Below are positions 30,172 to 40,268 of a DNA stretch of 64,000 nt, piece by piece (positions within the stretch are counted from its first letter, which is position 1; each line of letters starts with the position of its first letter). This DNA is from Immersiella caudata (taxonomy: Eukaryota; Ascomycota; Sordariomycetes; Sordariales; Lasiosphaeriaceae), in assembly GCA_030512335.1 (NCBI GenBank), contig JAULSU010000002.1:4588001-4652000 (forward strand). Reading direction: 5' to 3'. The notes under the pieces were generated by a model. It worked only from the letters and a program-made list of their open reading frames with translations, was not told the DNA's origin and made no database searches. The position numbers and the translations under genes were made by a program.

Positions 30172-30661
30172 GGCTAAGGTATCTGGGTCTAATCAATCAG
30201 CAGTGTCGCCATCGAAGTACCTGGGACTCTATTCTCATCAGTGTTTGGCTATGTAAAATTGATTTGGTTATTAGCCTCTTGCCCCTCCAACGCTTCCAGT
30301 TTGTTCAAGCATTTGCGTGCCGCTCTAAAGTAGGCAGATAATCAGTGGAATCCCCCCTAGAATCGCACGCGAGGTACAGTTGGATGCGCTTCCGAGGTTG
30401 GCCCAACGTTGGTCCAACAATCCATGTGCCAGCTCCATGTGGGGCGACTCCTCTCAGGGGCTGTGCGTGCTCCTGCCAGCAAACGGCGGCGGCGGCAGGC
30501 TGCGCTGTCCCTTCCGTGTGCAGCTGGTTCGTCTGCCTGCGCGATGTTTCCAGCGGGAAAATACTACGATCTAAAACCCCCCCATTCTTCCTCTCCTTCA
30601 ATTTCACCTCGACGATCCACAGCCGCCTACAGAGCGGAATCGCCAAATTCAGAGCAAGAAA
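30172..30661. other. Intergenic, no gene seen
   Basis: No gene is supported in this 0.49 kb. It should contain the 3' end of the GTPase transcript and the promoter of the 2EXR gene. Confidence 0.45.
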
Positions 30662-31821
30662 ATGGGCGCAAGACACTCATCAGAGTCTCCCGCACCGCTG
30701 CCAATCGCGGATGCACACCTGCAACTCATCAATCCGGACCATGGCGCACTTGCCACTGCCAACGAGCCGCCATTCCATTCCTTCCCGCTTCTCCCGACAG
30801 AGCTCCGACTCAAGATATGGCGGCGCTCCCTCAAACGTCGCCGCATACTGAGAATCTTCATCGGCAACTACGATTTCCACCCTGATGTCAATGAGGCCGA
30901 CCAGCCGAATGAAGACACTCACTGCTATCCCGTCGTGGCGGGGTACCAATCGCTGAGCAAGCTATTGCGCGTCAACCGCGAGTCGCGCCAAGCAGCCATG
31001 GAGTTTTACCGTGTCCACATTCCATGTCGATTCAGCGCCAATCCCGGCGACAAACAGCAGCACAATGCCGTGGACATGCAATGGGGCACGCTGTATTTCA
31101 ACCCTGAGTGCGATTTATGCACATCTGGTCAGAGCCTTGGGGAAAAGACACGCTGGTAGAGTTCCTCCATTGCCTGAAGATACTCTACGACCCGCGCGGC
31201 GTTGGATTGCTCAACTGGGCAGTAGACGTCAACGACCTCGTCAGCATCGAGAGCCTGGATCCCATGGACGTGAAGCTGGCTCCCAGGCACAGCTTCACAG
31301 AAACCCTCTCGCAGCTGCACAGCGTGTACTTGGTTGTACACACTGCGGTTGACCGCCAGTGCGAAGGGTTGCGGAGCGGTGGCTACAGCAGAGATGTCTT
31401 CTTCAACCGATCTTTGCCCATCCTCGGGACGGCGCCAACCTTTGAGGTTCTGCCGCGAGATCCCCGATCCATCGCCAGAGACCTACGCAGGACATACATC
31501 GGGTGGGATAGGGGCCAACGAGCTTTTGGCCAACTGCAAGACCTATTCAAGACGTGGGGCGCGAAGCCAACCGACATCCAATACCGTCTGCTAATAGGGG
31601 CCTGCGCCTCTCAATTTTTATATATGATCCGTGGTCAAACACCCGCCGGAGACACTGTTCCTATCCGCGCCATCGTGAAAGAGGTGCTGGCCAAGGAGGA
31701 CGAGTATTGGAAATGGCTTGGGAAAGGCGGGAAATCCTTCCTAGCCGCGGACAGTTTATTTCCAAACATCACATGGCCACCATTGCAAACGCCTTACGAA
31801 GATCTGCAGGCTGCCCCGTGA
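30662..31821 (+). pseudogene. 2EXR (F-box-like) protein with one frameshift
   Basis: The first frame (30662-31159) begins MGARHSSESPAPLPIADA and carries the 2EXR signature: FPLLPTELRLKIWRRSL, LLRVNRESRQAAMEFYRVHIPC and GTLYFNPECD. The domain breaks at about 31111 and continues in the +2 frame with FMHIWSEPWGKDTLVEFLHCLKILYDPRG, which is what should follow, and runs to 31821. Adding one T to the TTT at the joint would restore the frame, and no intron of acceptable size fits. Either the gene has a real single-base loss in a T-run or the sequence has an error there. Apart from this it would encode about 385 aa with no other damage. 2EXR proteins are a large fungal family of unknown role, with a short F-box-like N-terminus. 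Confidence 0.75.
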
Positions 31822-32504
31822 CCTGCTGTTGGCTTCTGGCTGTTTCCTATGGGAGTTGTCACTGACCCAGAGTTGGGAGCGGGCCCTATTTTGGACTTGA
31901 GCAACCACTGGCCCGAGTTGGCGTTGACGAGCTTGCCCTAGGAAGGTGAACACAGATCCTGTGCCGCAGAGAGCCGCGAAGAGATTCAGCTCATCCAACT
32001 ATATAACCACGCGCCATCTCCCATTTTCCACCCAAATCAACAAGTCATCAGCCGCTTTTCACTTTCTGGGCTTCATCTCAGCCCTCCCCCTTCTCCCCTG
32101 GGCACCAACGATCCAACAAGCTTCTCCCCAAGAACCTCGCAGCCCTCCTCCTCAGAGCGGCTGCCACACTATCACATTCTTCGCCATCGCCACTCCCACA
32201 GTCGAGGAACCATCCCTGTCTGTCAACGAGGCGGGATGCTGCTATGGGCAATACCACCCCCTTGCCGCTCGCGCAGCCAAGTTCTTTTTCCTCAAAGGCA
32301 CCGCCGCCTCCTGGAGCAAACTCGCCACCCTTTGCGCCCAAGGCAAGCGCAAGCGTGATCTCGGCCCAGATTTCTTGGAAGATGTCCATGTCGATGCGCG
32401 ACAGGTAACGTGGCCGCCCGCGACACCAAAGGATTTCACTGCTGTTCTTCATGGCAAGTCTGATGCCGTATTTCCGTCGGGTAATGGGCTTTGTATGGAT
32501 TGGT

Positions 32505-33190
32505 GACATGCTTGGACATTGGTGTCGTCGGCCACGGCTGCGAGTCCGATTAACGAGCCGAGGCACGTGCTGCATATGGAGTCCACCGCTGCGGTGATGG
32601 ATGCGCGGTGGGAGACTTTTGAGAAGAGGTGAGCTTTCCCTATCTTTTCGTTGTAGAAGTAACAGGCCAATATGTTGCACAGAGTCCAAAACGCCAACCT
32701 CACAAAGATGACGGGCTACATGAGCGTGCCCGACACAACCAAGAACATCCCCACCACTTAAGACGCCAATATGACGTAGTTGACGAATGCCATTGTTGCG
32801 GAAGCTCGCACGAGGCTGCAGACCCTCACTGGGAGCGCTCCCGTGGTGAAGACTAGACCCATGCCGAAGGCTCTAGCGCACGAGACGCCTTACGGGACCA
32901 TGTGGGTTAATAAGGTTAATGATGTGTTTATTGACGGTCTTAAGGCTGGAGATGAGCCCCCTTGTAAACTGAAGCAGGTCGGTTCACAGTACAAATGGTC
33001 CCGAATAATATCAACCCCGTTGGGTCAGGAGTGGTATTTTCTAGTCTGGAGGGGAATAAGCAGTGAAGTCAATTTGTTGGAGACATTTACGGCTGAATGG
33101 GAGACAGTCTATCGAGCCTCACTGGTTGCACGGGATTCCAAGCACAGGGATGCGGGGGCTGAATGTTCTATTCCTAGACCCCAATCATGA
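32505..33190 (+). pseudogene. Broken gene of unknown family
   Basis: One frame reads HAWTLVSSATAASPINEPRH..ARWETFEKR and continues after a good gt..ag intron (32630-32684) as VQNANLTKMTGYMSVP. It then has TAA at 32759-32761 and TAG at 32777-32779. Beyond these it stays open to 33190 with TNAIVAEARTRLQTLTG and later EWYFLVWRGISSE. The sequence around the two stops (IPTT-stop-DANMT-stop-LTNAI) reads naturally if both were Gln codons. Upstream, from 31946, the frame is open but ends in TGA just before 32505. I do not recognise the product. The N-terminus is not established. Confidence 0.4.
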
Positions 33191-34252
33191 GCCCTCCCGG
33201 TCAAGACATCACATCTTCATGACGTTTCTGGACCCCGGTGCATCGGCAGTAGAGACCATCGGTCATATTAGTAGCCCCCATCAATACCGACGAATTGATC
33301 CAGACCTCGCTTAGACAGTCCACGCAAGCGAAGTGCCGGACGCATACCCGGAATCAGGTCGGGCGCCGCTGTCATGTGGAGTTTTTACTGCAAAAGGTAG
33401 TTCTACCCCGGATTGGCAATTTATACCAGGGCTCAGGTAGGGCGCCCCTGCGGATGGGCGTCGTAATGCCAATGCATATAACCGTCCATATCCCGGAGTG
33501 CGGGACGTGACGCAACGTTGCCAAGAGATTTTTTGCCTGGTAAGGAGGTGTGCCAGTGACATTCTGTCATGCTAGCGATTCGGTGAAGTGCAACAAACTT
33601 GGAGTTGAGACTTACAAAGGCGGACCTGAACGAAAAGGGGCAGATGAGGGTAGAGATGTTTACCCACAATGAGTCCTTCCCGAAGGACTGGGCAAGTATC
33701 AAGTTGATAGGATTGTCAGTGAAAAGGGCATAGAACAATTACAATCTGCCCGCGTCGTCGTCATCGGAGGCGCAACGCAAATGACGCCACCATAATTAGC
33801 TTCCATTTTCAACCGCACCCGACCTCGAACACATCCCGGAAGCCACGACCCTGAGTTCCGCTTGTCGATTGTTTTGCATCACACAAGGTCAATGCCAACA
33901 TTACCCGGTCAAGTCGCGGTCCGGCATCCCTCCCACATCCCGTAATTCCCGCCCGAGGGGGAGGGGGCCTCGGGCGGGGGACATCGTGTAAGTCGGGTAT
34001 GCTCTCAAACAGCCTTCTCCAAACCAAGTTATTTTGGTTCTAGACTCCTCTAGAGAGTTGATAGGGTGTCGTGCTACTGATGGGCGAGAAAGTTGATGGC
34101 GTAATTGAGGAGGTTAATACCGATGTCATTTAGTGAATTTATTCGATGCTCGGAGTGTAAGCGAGACCTCGCGAGACCTCCAGTCTGGCAAGGTCTCAGC
34201 CTGGTCTTTACCAAACGCAAACATTTCTTCTACTTGATGTGAAAACTGCGTC
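33191..34252. other. Intergenic, no gene seen
   Basis: No coding frame is supported. A short direct repeat, gcgagacctc twice in tandem, lies at about 34160-34180. Confidence 0.5.
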
Positions 34253-34258
34253 TATAAA
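34253..34258 (+). promoter_or_regulatory. TATA box of the Lys/Gly-repeat protein gene
   Basis: TATAAA lies 111 bp upstream of the ATG at 34369, the usual spacing for fungal genes with a short leader. Confidence 0.6.
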
Positions 34259-34368
34259 GACCTCGTGAGTTGCCTGGTGGATGAGCTCACTTGTTGGTTC
34301 CCTCGGCAGCAACTCGTCTCTCTTGAGCACCACGAAGTCTGTGAAAACGCCAGCCAAACCTGAACACC

Positions 34369-35261
34369 ATGAAGTCCTTCATCACTTGGCTCCTCCTCCT
34401 CCCCGGAGTAATGGCTGCTGCCTTCCCGGCCCATGGTTATGCCAATGATGGAGCTGTTGTCAAGGTGAGACAACCTATTTCTTTGGCTTTTTTTGGGGGG
34501 GGCGGGGGGTTGTTTTTTGGCCTTTGATCTAGCCCTTTCACCACCCCTTCTCGTACATGACTAACACTTCCTTACTCTAGCGCGGAGAGCCCGCCACCTT
34601 CCAGGTCCGCCAGGCCGAAGCCCTAGCCCCCGAAGGCCGCAAGGGCAAAGGCGAGGGCCGCAAGGGCAAGGGAGAAGATCGTAAGGGTAAAGGGGAGGGT
34701 CGCAAAGGAAAGGGAGATGGCTCTGCCCCTGAGTTCAAGGGCAAGGGTCCAGGAGCTGGCGATGCCGGCGCTCCTCAGGGTCCCCCTACAGGCGCCGGTG
34801 CTGGTCCTGGTGGCCCGCCAGAGTTCAAGGGCAAGGGCGGCGAGGAACGCAAGGGTAAGGGCGGCGAGGAACGCAAGGGTAAGGGCGGCGAGGAACGGAA
34901 GGGTAAGGGGGGTGAAGAACGGAAAGGAAAGGGAGGTGAAGAACGCAAGGGCAAGGGGGGTGAAGAGCGAAAGGGTAAGGGTGCGGAAGAGCGAAAGGGA
35001 AAGGGAGAAGGACGCAAGGGAAAGGGTCCCGATGAGGACGACCTCTCGGTAGTTCGTCGTCAGGAGGATCTCCCGGCTTTCAAGGGCAAGGGCGACGGTG
35101 AGGGCGAAGGCAAGGGAAAGGGCGAAGGCAAGGGAAAGGGAAAGAAGGGCAAGGGAAAAGGGAAGGGTAAGGGCAAGGGCAAGGGCAAGGGCGGAAAGGG
35201 AAAGGGTGATGGACCTGCTGGACCTCGTCCGACCGCGGTTCCTCGCCCGATTGACGAGTGA
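34369..35261 (+). CDS. Secreted Lys/Gly-rich repeat protein, 258 aa
   Basis: Exons are 34369-34464 and 34581-35261. Exon 1 encodes a signal peptide (MKSFITWLLLLPGVMAAA) and 14 further residues. Exon 2 is built from RKGKGEG units, then six tandem GEERKGKG repeats plus one AEERKGKG (about 34853-35020), and near the end long runs of KGKG. The mature part is very basic, low in hydrophobic residues and surely disordered. A single RR site (VVRRQED) could be cleaved by kexin. The repeats differ at synonymous sites (ggt/ggc, aaa/aag), so they are not a very recent expansion. There is no match to a family I know. It might bind polyanions (cell-wall polymers, phosphate, nucleic acid) outside the cell; that is inference from charge. 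The TATA box and signal peptide make this a credible gene. Confidence 0.8.
34853..35020 (+). repeat. 24-bp coding tandem repeat
   Basis: Seven copies of a 24-bp unit encode GEERKGKG (the last AEERKGKG). The copies differ mainly at third positions. They lie inside the Lys/Gly-repeat protein gene. Confidence 0.85.
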
Positions 35262-35563
35262 GAATCTCGGGAGGGTCATGCAAGAGAATTCAGAAGGATC
35301 CGGTACCATTCGGTCGTTACAGCTCTAGTGTATTCTAAAATCTTAGCAGGGTGTGTTTGCTACGATCGCTTGCAGCCCCAGCACGAAACTCCACCATTGG
35401 GGCACCCGATGGTGCCTGCCTCAATTTGATTGGGTAACACAAACGCCCCGACATCAAACTCTTCCCCTCTTCTCGGGCCACCGCAATCTTCTCCATCGTC
35501 AACCCACCGGGCGTTCGTCGATAAGGTAGGGGAACCCTTCAGCCATTGTCAGTCGACCGTGCG

Positions 35564-38001
35564 ATGGTCACGCAACATGAAGCCTGCACGCGGTGCAAAA
35601 GACCACTTTTGCCCAACCCAAACCTCTGCGGCTCCTACCAGCCATGGAACAACCTCACACATTACCTCCAATGCGAACGAGGCGATGCATTGGCTTACAA
35701 GTCTTTCTGCCACGATTGTGAGGTGCAGCGGTCCGGGAATGTGCACGCTCGAGATCTAAGCGATATTTTCGATGGCTTGACTTACCAGGACATCGGCGCG
35801 TACCAATCTCGTCCCCACTGCATGGTCTGCCGGGCACTGGGTCATCTCTTCCGCGAATACGAGAACCAATCCACTGGGTCAAGTCCTCAGCCTGAGTTCG
35901 CCACATGGAAGCCACTTACAGTGCGCTATGCTGACAGTGCTTGCAAACACACCACGGGCCACCAGATGACGATGGCGACTCCCACTCCACAACGGAGATA
36001 TGCACCTTCCCTGGCGCAATACGCACTACGACTGAAGGGAAACACAGCTACAGGACCATCCTTCTCAAACTCGTCCTTCGCTTCGCCGACCACCAGTTCA
36101 ATCTCCAGTCTGTCCAAACGTGGGCACCTCGACCAACTCTCCCGTTTCCCAAAGTCACACGCTGGCTCGCCAACTGCACCGCCAACCATGGGTCCCGCTG
36201 CAACGAATACGCCATCGACATGACCAGTCCTCCCGGCCTCCGCCTCATCGACACGCTCACCAGATGCATCACCACGCCCACGGCTTCGGTCCCCTACATT
36301 GCCCTATCCTATTGCTGGGCCCCCGCTGGCACCATCCCGCAACCCCAAAATCTCCAGCTGCTGCTCTCCAACGTCTCGCGACTTTCCCAACCAAACGCCC
36401 TAACAGCCACTATCCTCCCACCCGTTCTCGCCGACGCCATCCAGCTCTGCCAGGACCTTTCCCAGCGCTACCTCTGGATCGACGCCCTATGCATAATTCA
36501 AGACGACCCAGCTTCCAAAGCCGCCCAGATCGCCGCCATGGACCGCATCTACCACATGGCCATCCTGACAATCGTCGCCTTGAGTTCCACCGCCCCCGGA
36601 CTCCCCGGGGCTTCCTCCCGCCCACGTCTCCAGCCCGACTCCAGCCCTCCTGACTTGACCCCCTGGCCGGGCCCCCTAGACCCCACCTTTGCCTCCGCTG
36701 GCACCCCGGAACCGGCCTGGGCTGTTGACCGCTCCCGGTGGGACACCCGCGGCTGGAACTTCCAAGAGCGCAAGCTTTCCCGGCGGATGCTCCTCGTGGA
36801 CGCCACGGAATCCTACCTCAGCTGCGCGCGTGGGTCCTTTTGGGAGGGGGATACTCGCGTGCAGCTGGACGTGGAGACGGCGGGGAATTCTACATTGCGT
36901 GGGGAGGACAGGATGGATACAATCGAGGAAGGGTTACATGATGTGGATGATATATTTGGGCCGTACAGCCGGTTGGCGGTGGCGTATAGTGCGAGGGTGC
37001 TGTCGTACAGACGTGATGTAGTGGATGCGTTTATGGGGGTGGGGAACATTCTTGCGGCGCGCATGGGGAGTGGCATGCTGTGGGGCTTGCCGGAGCGCTG
37101 GATGATGATGGGGTTGTTGTGGCGTGGGATGTGCGCCAGGGGGAGGGATACGGTTGGGCTCGGATGGGGGGTGCCGAGCTGGAGCTGGGCGGCATGGGAG
37201 GGGCAAGTTGACTATGGGTTTGGGAGGGTCAGAGTCGAGCGGGAGATGAGGGTGGCGATGGATTCGTTCATGGCACGCGAGTCGGAAGTGGGAAGCTTGG
37301 TGTCGTTTTTCTACGCGGAGAAGGGTCAGGATGGGATAGTCAGGGTCAGACGGGTGGAGGAGGGACGGGCTTGGTTTAAACCATGGGACATGTGGGATGA
37401 CGCTGAGTTTTCGGAGCACCTGGCGGCTGCGTGGCAAAGGCAGCGGAAGAACCCTGAAGATATACATGGCGCCATGGTCAACGATACCTGGGATCGGTGT
37501 TGCCATAATCCGACGGCATGCCTGCGGCGTGTCGATATTTCCGAGGCAGCGAGGACGAAAGCTGAGACGGTCCCAGGGTCGTTAGTGTTTACTACTACTA
37601 CCGCCATGGTAAGTCTCCGGCGCACGAAACATGGCGAAAAGTTATCAACTCGAGGCATAGCCTGCTTCGACATGATTCGTCTCGCTGGCAGCAGGGTCGG
37701 GGGAGGCGAGCTGTTCGTGGGCCAGACAATGCCCATGGACCGGAATTAGGCCGAGAAATCGTTTGACTTGAGCGTGAAGTACCGGGCAGTGGTGTTGGGC
37801 GCCGGGAAGGCGAATCGGGAGAGAGAGAAGACATACTCGAGCTGGCGGGATTGTGGGAGCGGTACACAGTTTCCTCTTGCGCTCTATGTCATGATAACGG
37901 AAGAGCAGGGAGGTGTGCTGTACCGACTAGCCGTGGGTATAGTGGACCCCCTTGCCTGGACGGGACTCCAACCGTCGTGGGAAAGTGTGGTGTTGGGCTG
38001 A
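35564..38001 (+). CDS. HET-domain protein with N-terminal Cys-rich region
   Basis: The ATG at 35564 opens MVTQHEACTRCKRPLLPNPNLCG..HYLQCERGDAL..FCHDCEV, with paired cysteines that could bind zinc. The HET part follows: RWLANCTANHGSRC, YIALSYCWAP, LWIDALCIIQDDP..Q.AAMDRIYHMAILTIVALSS, RGWNFQERKLSRRMLLV, and later WGVPSWSWAAWEGQ. The end uses a gtaagt donor at 37609 and a TAG acceptor at 37747-37749, then KYRAVVLGAG..YRLAVGIVDPLAW to 38001, the usual HET C-terminus. Between about 35930 and 36060 the reading changes frame, and I found no clear canonical intron to explain it, so one border is unresolved or there is a frameshift. The HET core motifs are intact. It is probably a cell-death effector of non-self recognition. 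Confidence 0.78.
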
Positions 38002-38262
38002 GTCGAGATCATTGGCCAGTAGCCAGATTTTTCAAAACGAAACAGATTCGCGAGAGGGCTCGCAACCTGAGTGGAAGTATGCAGCCGTAGCTAAGGTAGT
38101 GATGACACTGGTGTTGAAATAACGAACGGCGATTTTGGATGTTGACGAAAAGTTGTCACAGTGGGTAGGTCCTTCAGTTAAAGTACAGCTATCATCACTT
38201 TAAACGATACGCACCTCTAAAAACTCTAGCAAATAGTTCGCCTTCAAAAACTCCATCATCGT

Positions 38263-38715
38263 CTAGTTCGCCGACTCAGATGGGATTTCCGTGCCAGTGC
38301 GAGCACTTGCTGACAATTCGTTGAGGTGATCAATGACATGACAAAGAAACTCCTGAGGGCCATACGAGACCTTGACTGTTTCTGGGACATGATCGCCGAT
38401 TTCACCCCTTGCAGCTAATAGAACACCAGTGCACTCAGCATCTTCGCCATATTCCTCCGGGACGACGGACCTCCAATCCTGTGAGGTGAGTGGGATGAAG
38501 AGTCCCCAAGCGCCGTTTCCGAGGCTGAAGAAACGCAGAATGTCGACCAAATCATCAACAGAGCTGTTGAACGTTGCGCTCAAGATGCTAGTGGGGAAGC
38601 AAACTCAGGTGATCTCGCCATGTTGTGACGTGTCTTCCATGAGCTCATAGCTTGCCTCTTGGTCATTCGCAGCGTCGGTCGGCCGAAGTATTGCCTTGAC
38701 AGAGGTAGTCCTCAA
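38263..38715 (-). pseudogene. Gene fragment with an in-frame stop
   Basis: The minus-strand frame reads VKAILRPTDAANDQEASYELMEDTS.., has TGA at 38605-38607, then continues for 114 codons (VCFPTSILSATFNSSVDDLVDILRFF..) to a stop at 38263. Codon use on both sides looks coding. The TGA can come from CGA by one C-to-T change. I do not recognise the product. About 39.1 kb on the same strand a NLPSWVLGWS segment resembles the PSWVPDW motif of HET proteins, so this may be the tail of another decayed gene of that kind. Confidence 0.3.
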
Positions 38716-39842
38716 ACACTTTTGACCCTAAAGTCCTTTGCGGCGGACCCGGTCAAAGAGCGGAGTCCCACCGGGGAAGCGGAGATATTTCCAACGCATG
38801 AAATCCTCACTGCTGAGCTAGGATTCATCCTGGTCTCGGCATTTGGAAGCGGTAAGTAGAGAGCCTCCTCGTGGTCCCTAACAAGGCCAGGCGTGGTCAA
38901 TTTGCTGTGCTGGCCATAGAGTCCCCCAAGCCATGCGTCCCTTGCGAGTAAGGTCTTGAATACAAGGGCTCTGGAAGCCACCCTGCGGGGGAGTCGGGGA
39001 ATCTGCTCTTGAGGTGATGAGTAGGTGGTGGGACCAGGCGTCTCTTTGCGGACCAGCCCAGGACCCAGCTCGGAAGATTCGATACCTGCTTTTCTCGAGC
39101 CATCGCGTGCTGAAAGATAGCACGCCAACCAAAGTGGCGACCAACCGAACGGTGTCGCCAAAACTCCCAGGATGAAATCGCAGCAACCTCAGTTCTCTTC
39201 CTTATCGGCGGATAATGGAACATGCAGGAGCCGCAGCTCATGCAAGTGACCAGGTCTCCGATTACAGCCTGGTAGAGACGTCGGCAAGTGCTGTCGTGCC
39301 AATCCATGTCGTAGATGGCGTCGGACCGACGGCTGGAAAGTTGAAGTGAGCGGGGTTTCGAAGGGGTTGAGGCGTCGCGAGCTTATTGCCAGCACACACC
39401 CCCTGTTTTCCGTGCAGAAACTTGCACAGCCCCTAACAACCGAGGCCATCGGGACACTGACGGCCATGGCCCTTAGTGGAGATGGGCGGGGCAAACACTG
39501 TAGTCACCTGAAATGAGCGCCGCGGTTTGCTGCCAGCTGCCTCAACGCTGTTGCGGTAATAGGCAAGCCAGACTGCCAACCGACAGCGTCCTGAAAGACT
39601 GGTGGTGAGGAGGATGCTCGGTTGAGGAATTTCGTGGCTGCTCGCCCTGCCTGAAGTACCGGAATACTGTGGGCCCAAAGTCGTCATTTCTCCACTCGCA
39701 CTTTCCAAGCCTGACAGTTCCTTCCTCGCCTCAGAGGTTTCGGTGCACACCCGACTGACCTTGAGCTCTCGAGGATGGAATCTATTTCCAAGACGATTGC
39801 TCTTATTCTATAAATTTACTTTACTATCCTTAAGCCCAATGA

Positions 39843-40268
39843 ACCGATTTCGCCCTATCCCTCCCAGCGCCAGTACTTCCCTCCGTCCGAGTTCTCACCA
39901 ACACCCCCGGGGTTCTCGCTACAATCTCAGCCACTTTATTAGGACGCCTCATATCCTCCAGCCGCCACTCCCACCTCGTCTGTTCAACGGCATCGCCGCT
40001 CCTCCTCAAGCGCGCTCTCCAGCCCTCTGCCCAGAGCCATGCAAGGCGAAAGTCACTGCCAGTTTCCGGCGGCGATGAGGCAGTAGCTGATCTCCATCTT
40101 GCCCCTGAGGCATCGAACTCGAACTCATCCGACTCTGAATCGATATCGTCAACAGAAACCTCCTCCGTTATGGATTTTACGCTGGACCTCCTGCTACTAG
40201 CGGTCCAAGTACTAGCCCCCGCTTCTCCCGAGCGTGGTCAATTCGCGGACGTCCGCCTGCCGGCTTCG
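39843..40268 (+). other. Long open frame without ATG, tail-to-tail overlap
   Basis: A frame of 142 codons is open from 39843 to a TAA at about 40268 and lacks an early ATG. It reads VLPSVRVLTNTPGVLATISATLLGRLI..LLLKRALQPSA and then an acidic Ser-rich part. It could be the last exon of a gene whose first exon lies near 39.7 kb, with a mitochondrial-type N-terminus. It overlaps the 3' end of the large gene on the other strand by about 30 bp. It is recorded as a possibility only. Confidence 0.25.

Noticed and set aside
34623..35309. 228-codon minus-strand ORF rich in Leu/Ser/Ala
   Set aside because: It is the antisense of the Lys/Gly repeat region; its repeats are a by-product of the coding repeats.
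37747..37749. In-frame TAG before a conserved HET C-terminus, which looked like a nonsense mutation
   Set aside because: A perfect gtaagt donor at 37609 and the AG of this TAG form a phase-0 intron. The join gives a natural HET C-terminus, so the TAG is the acceptor.
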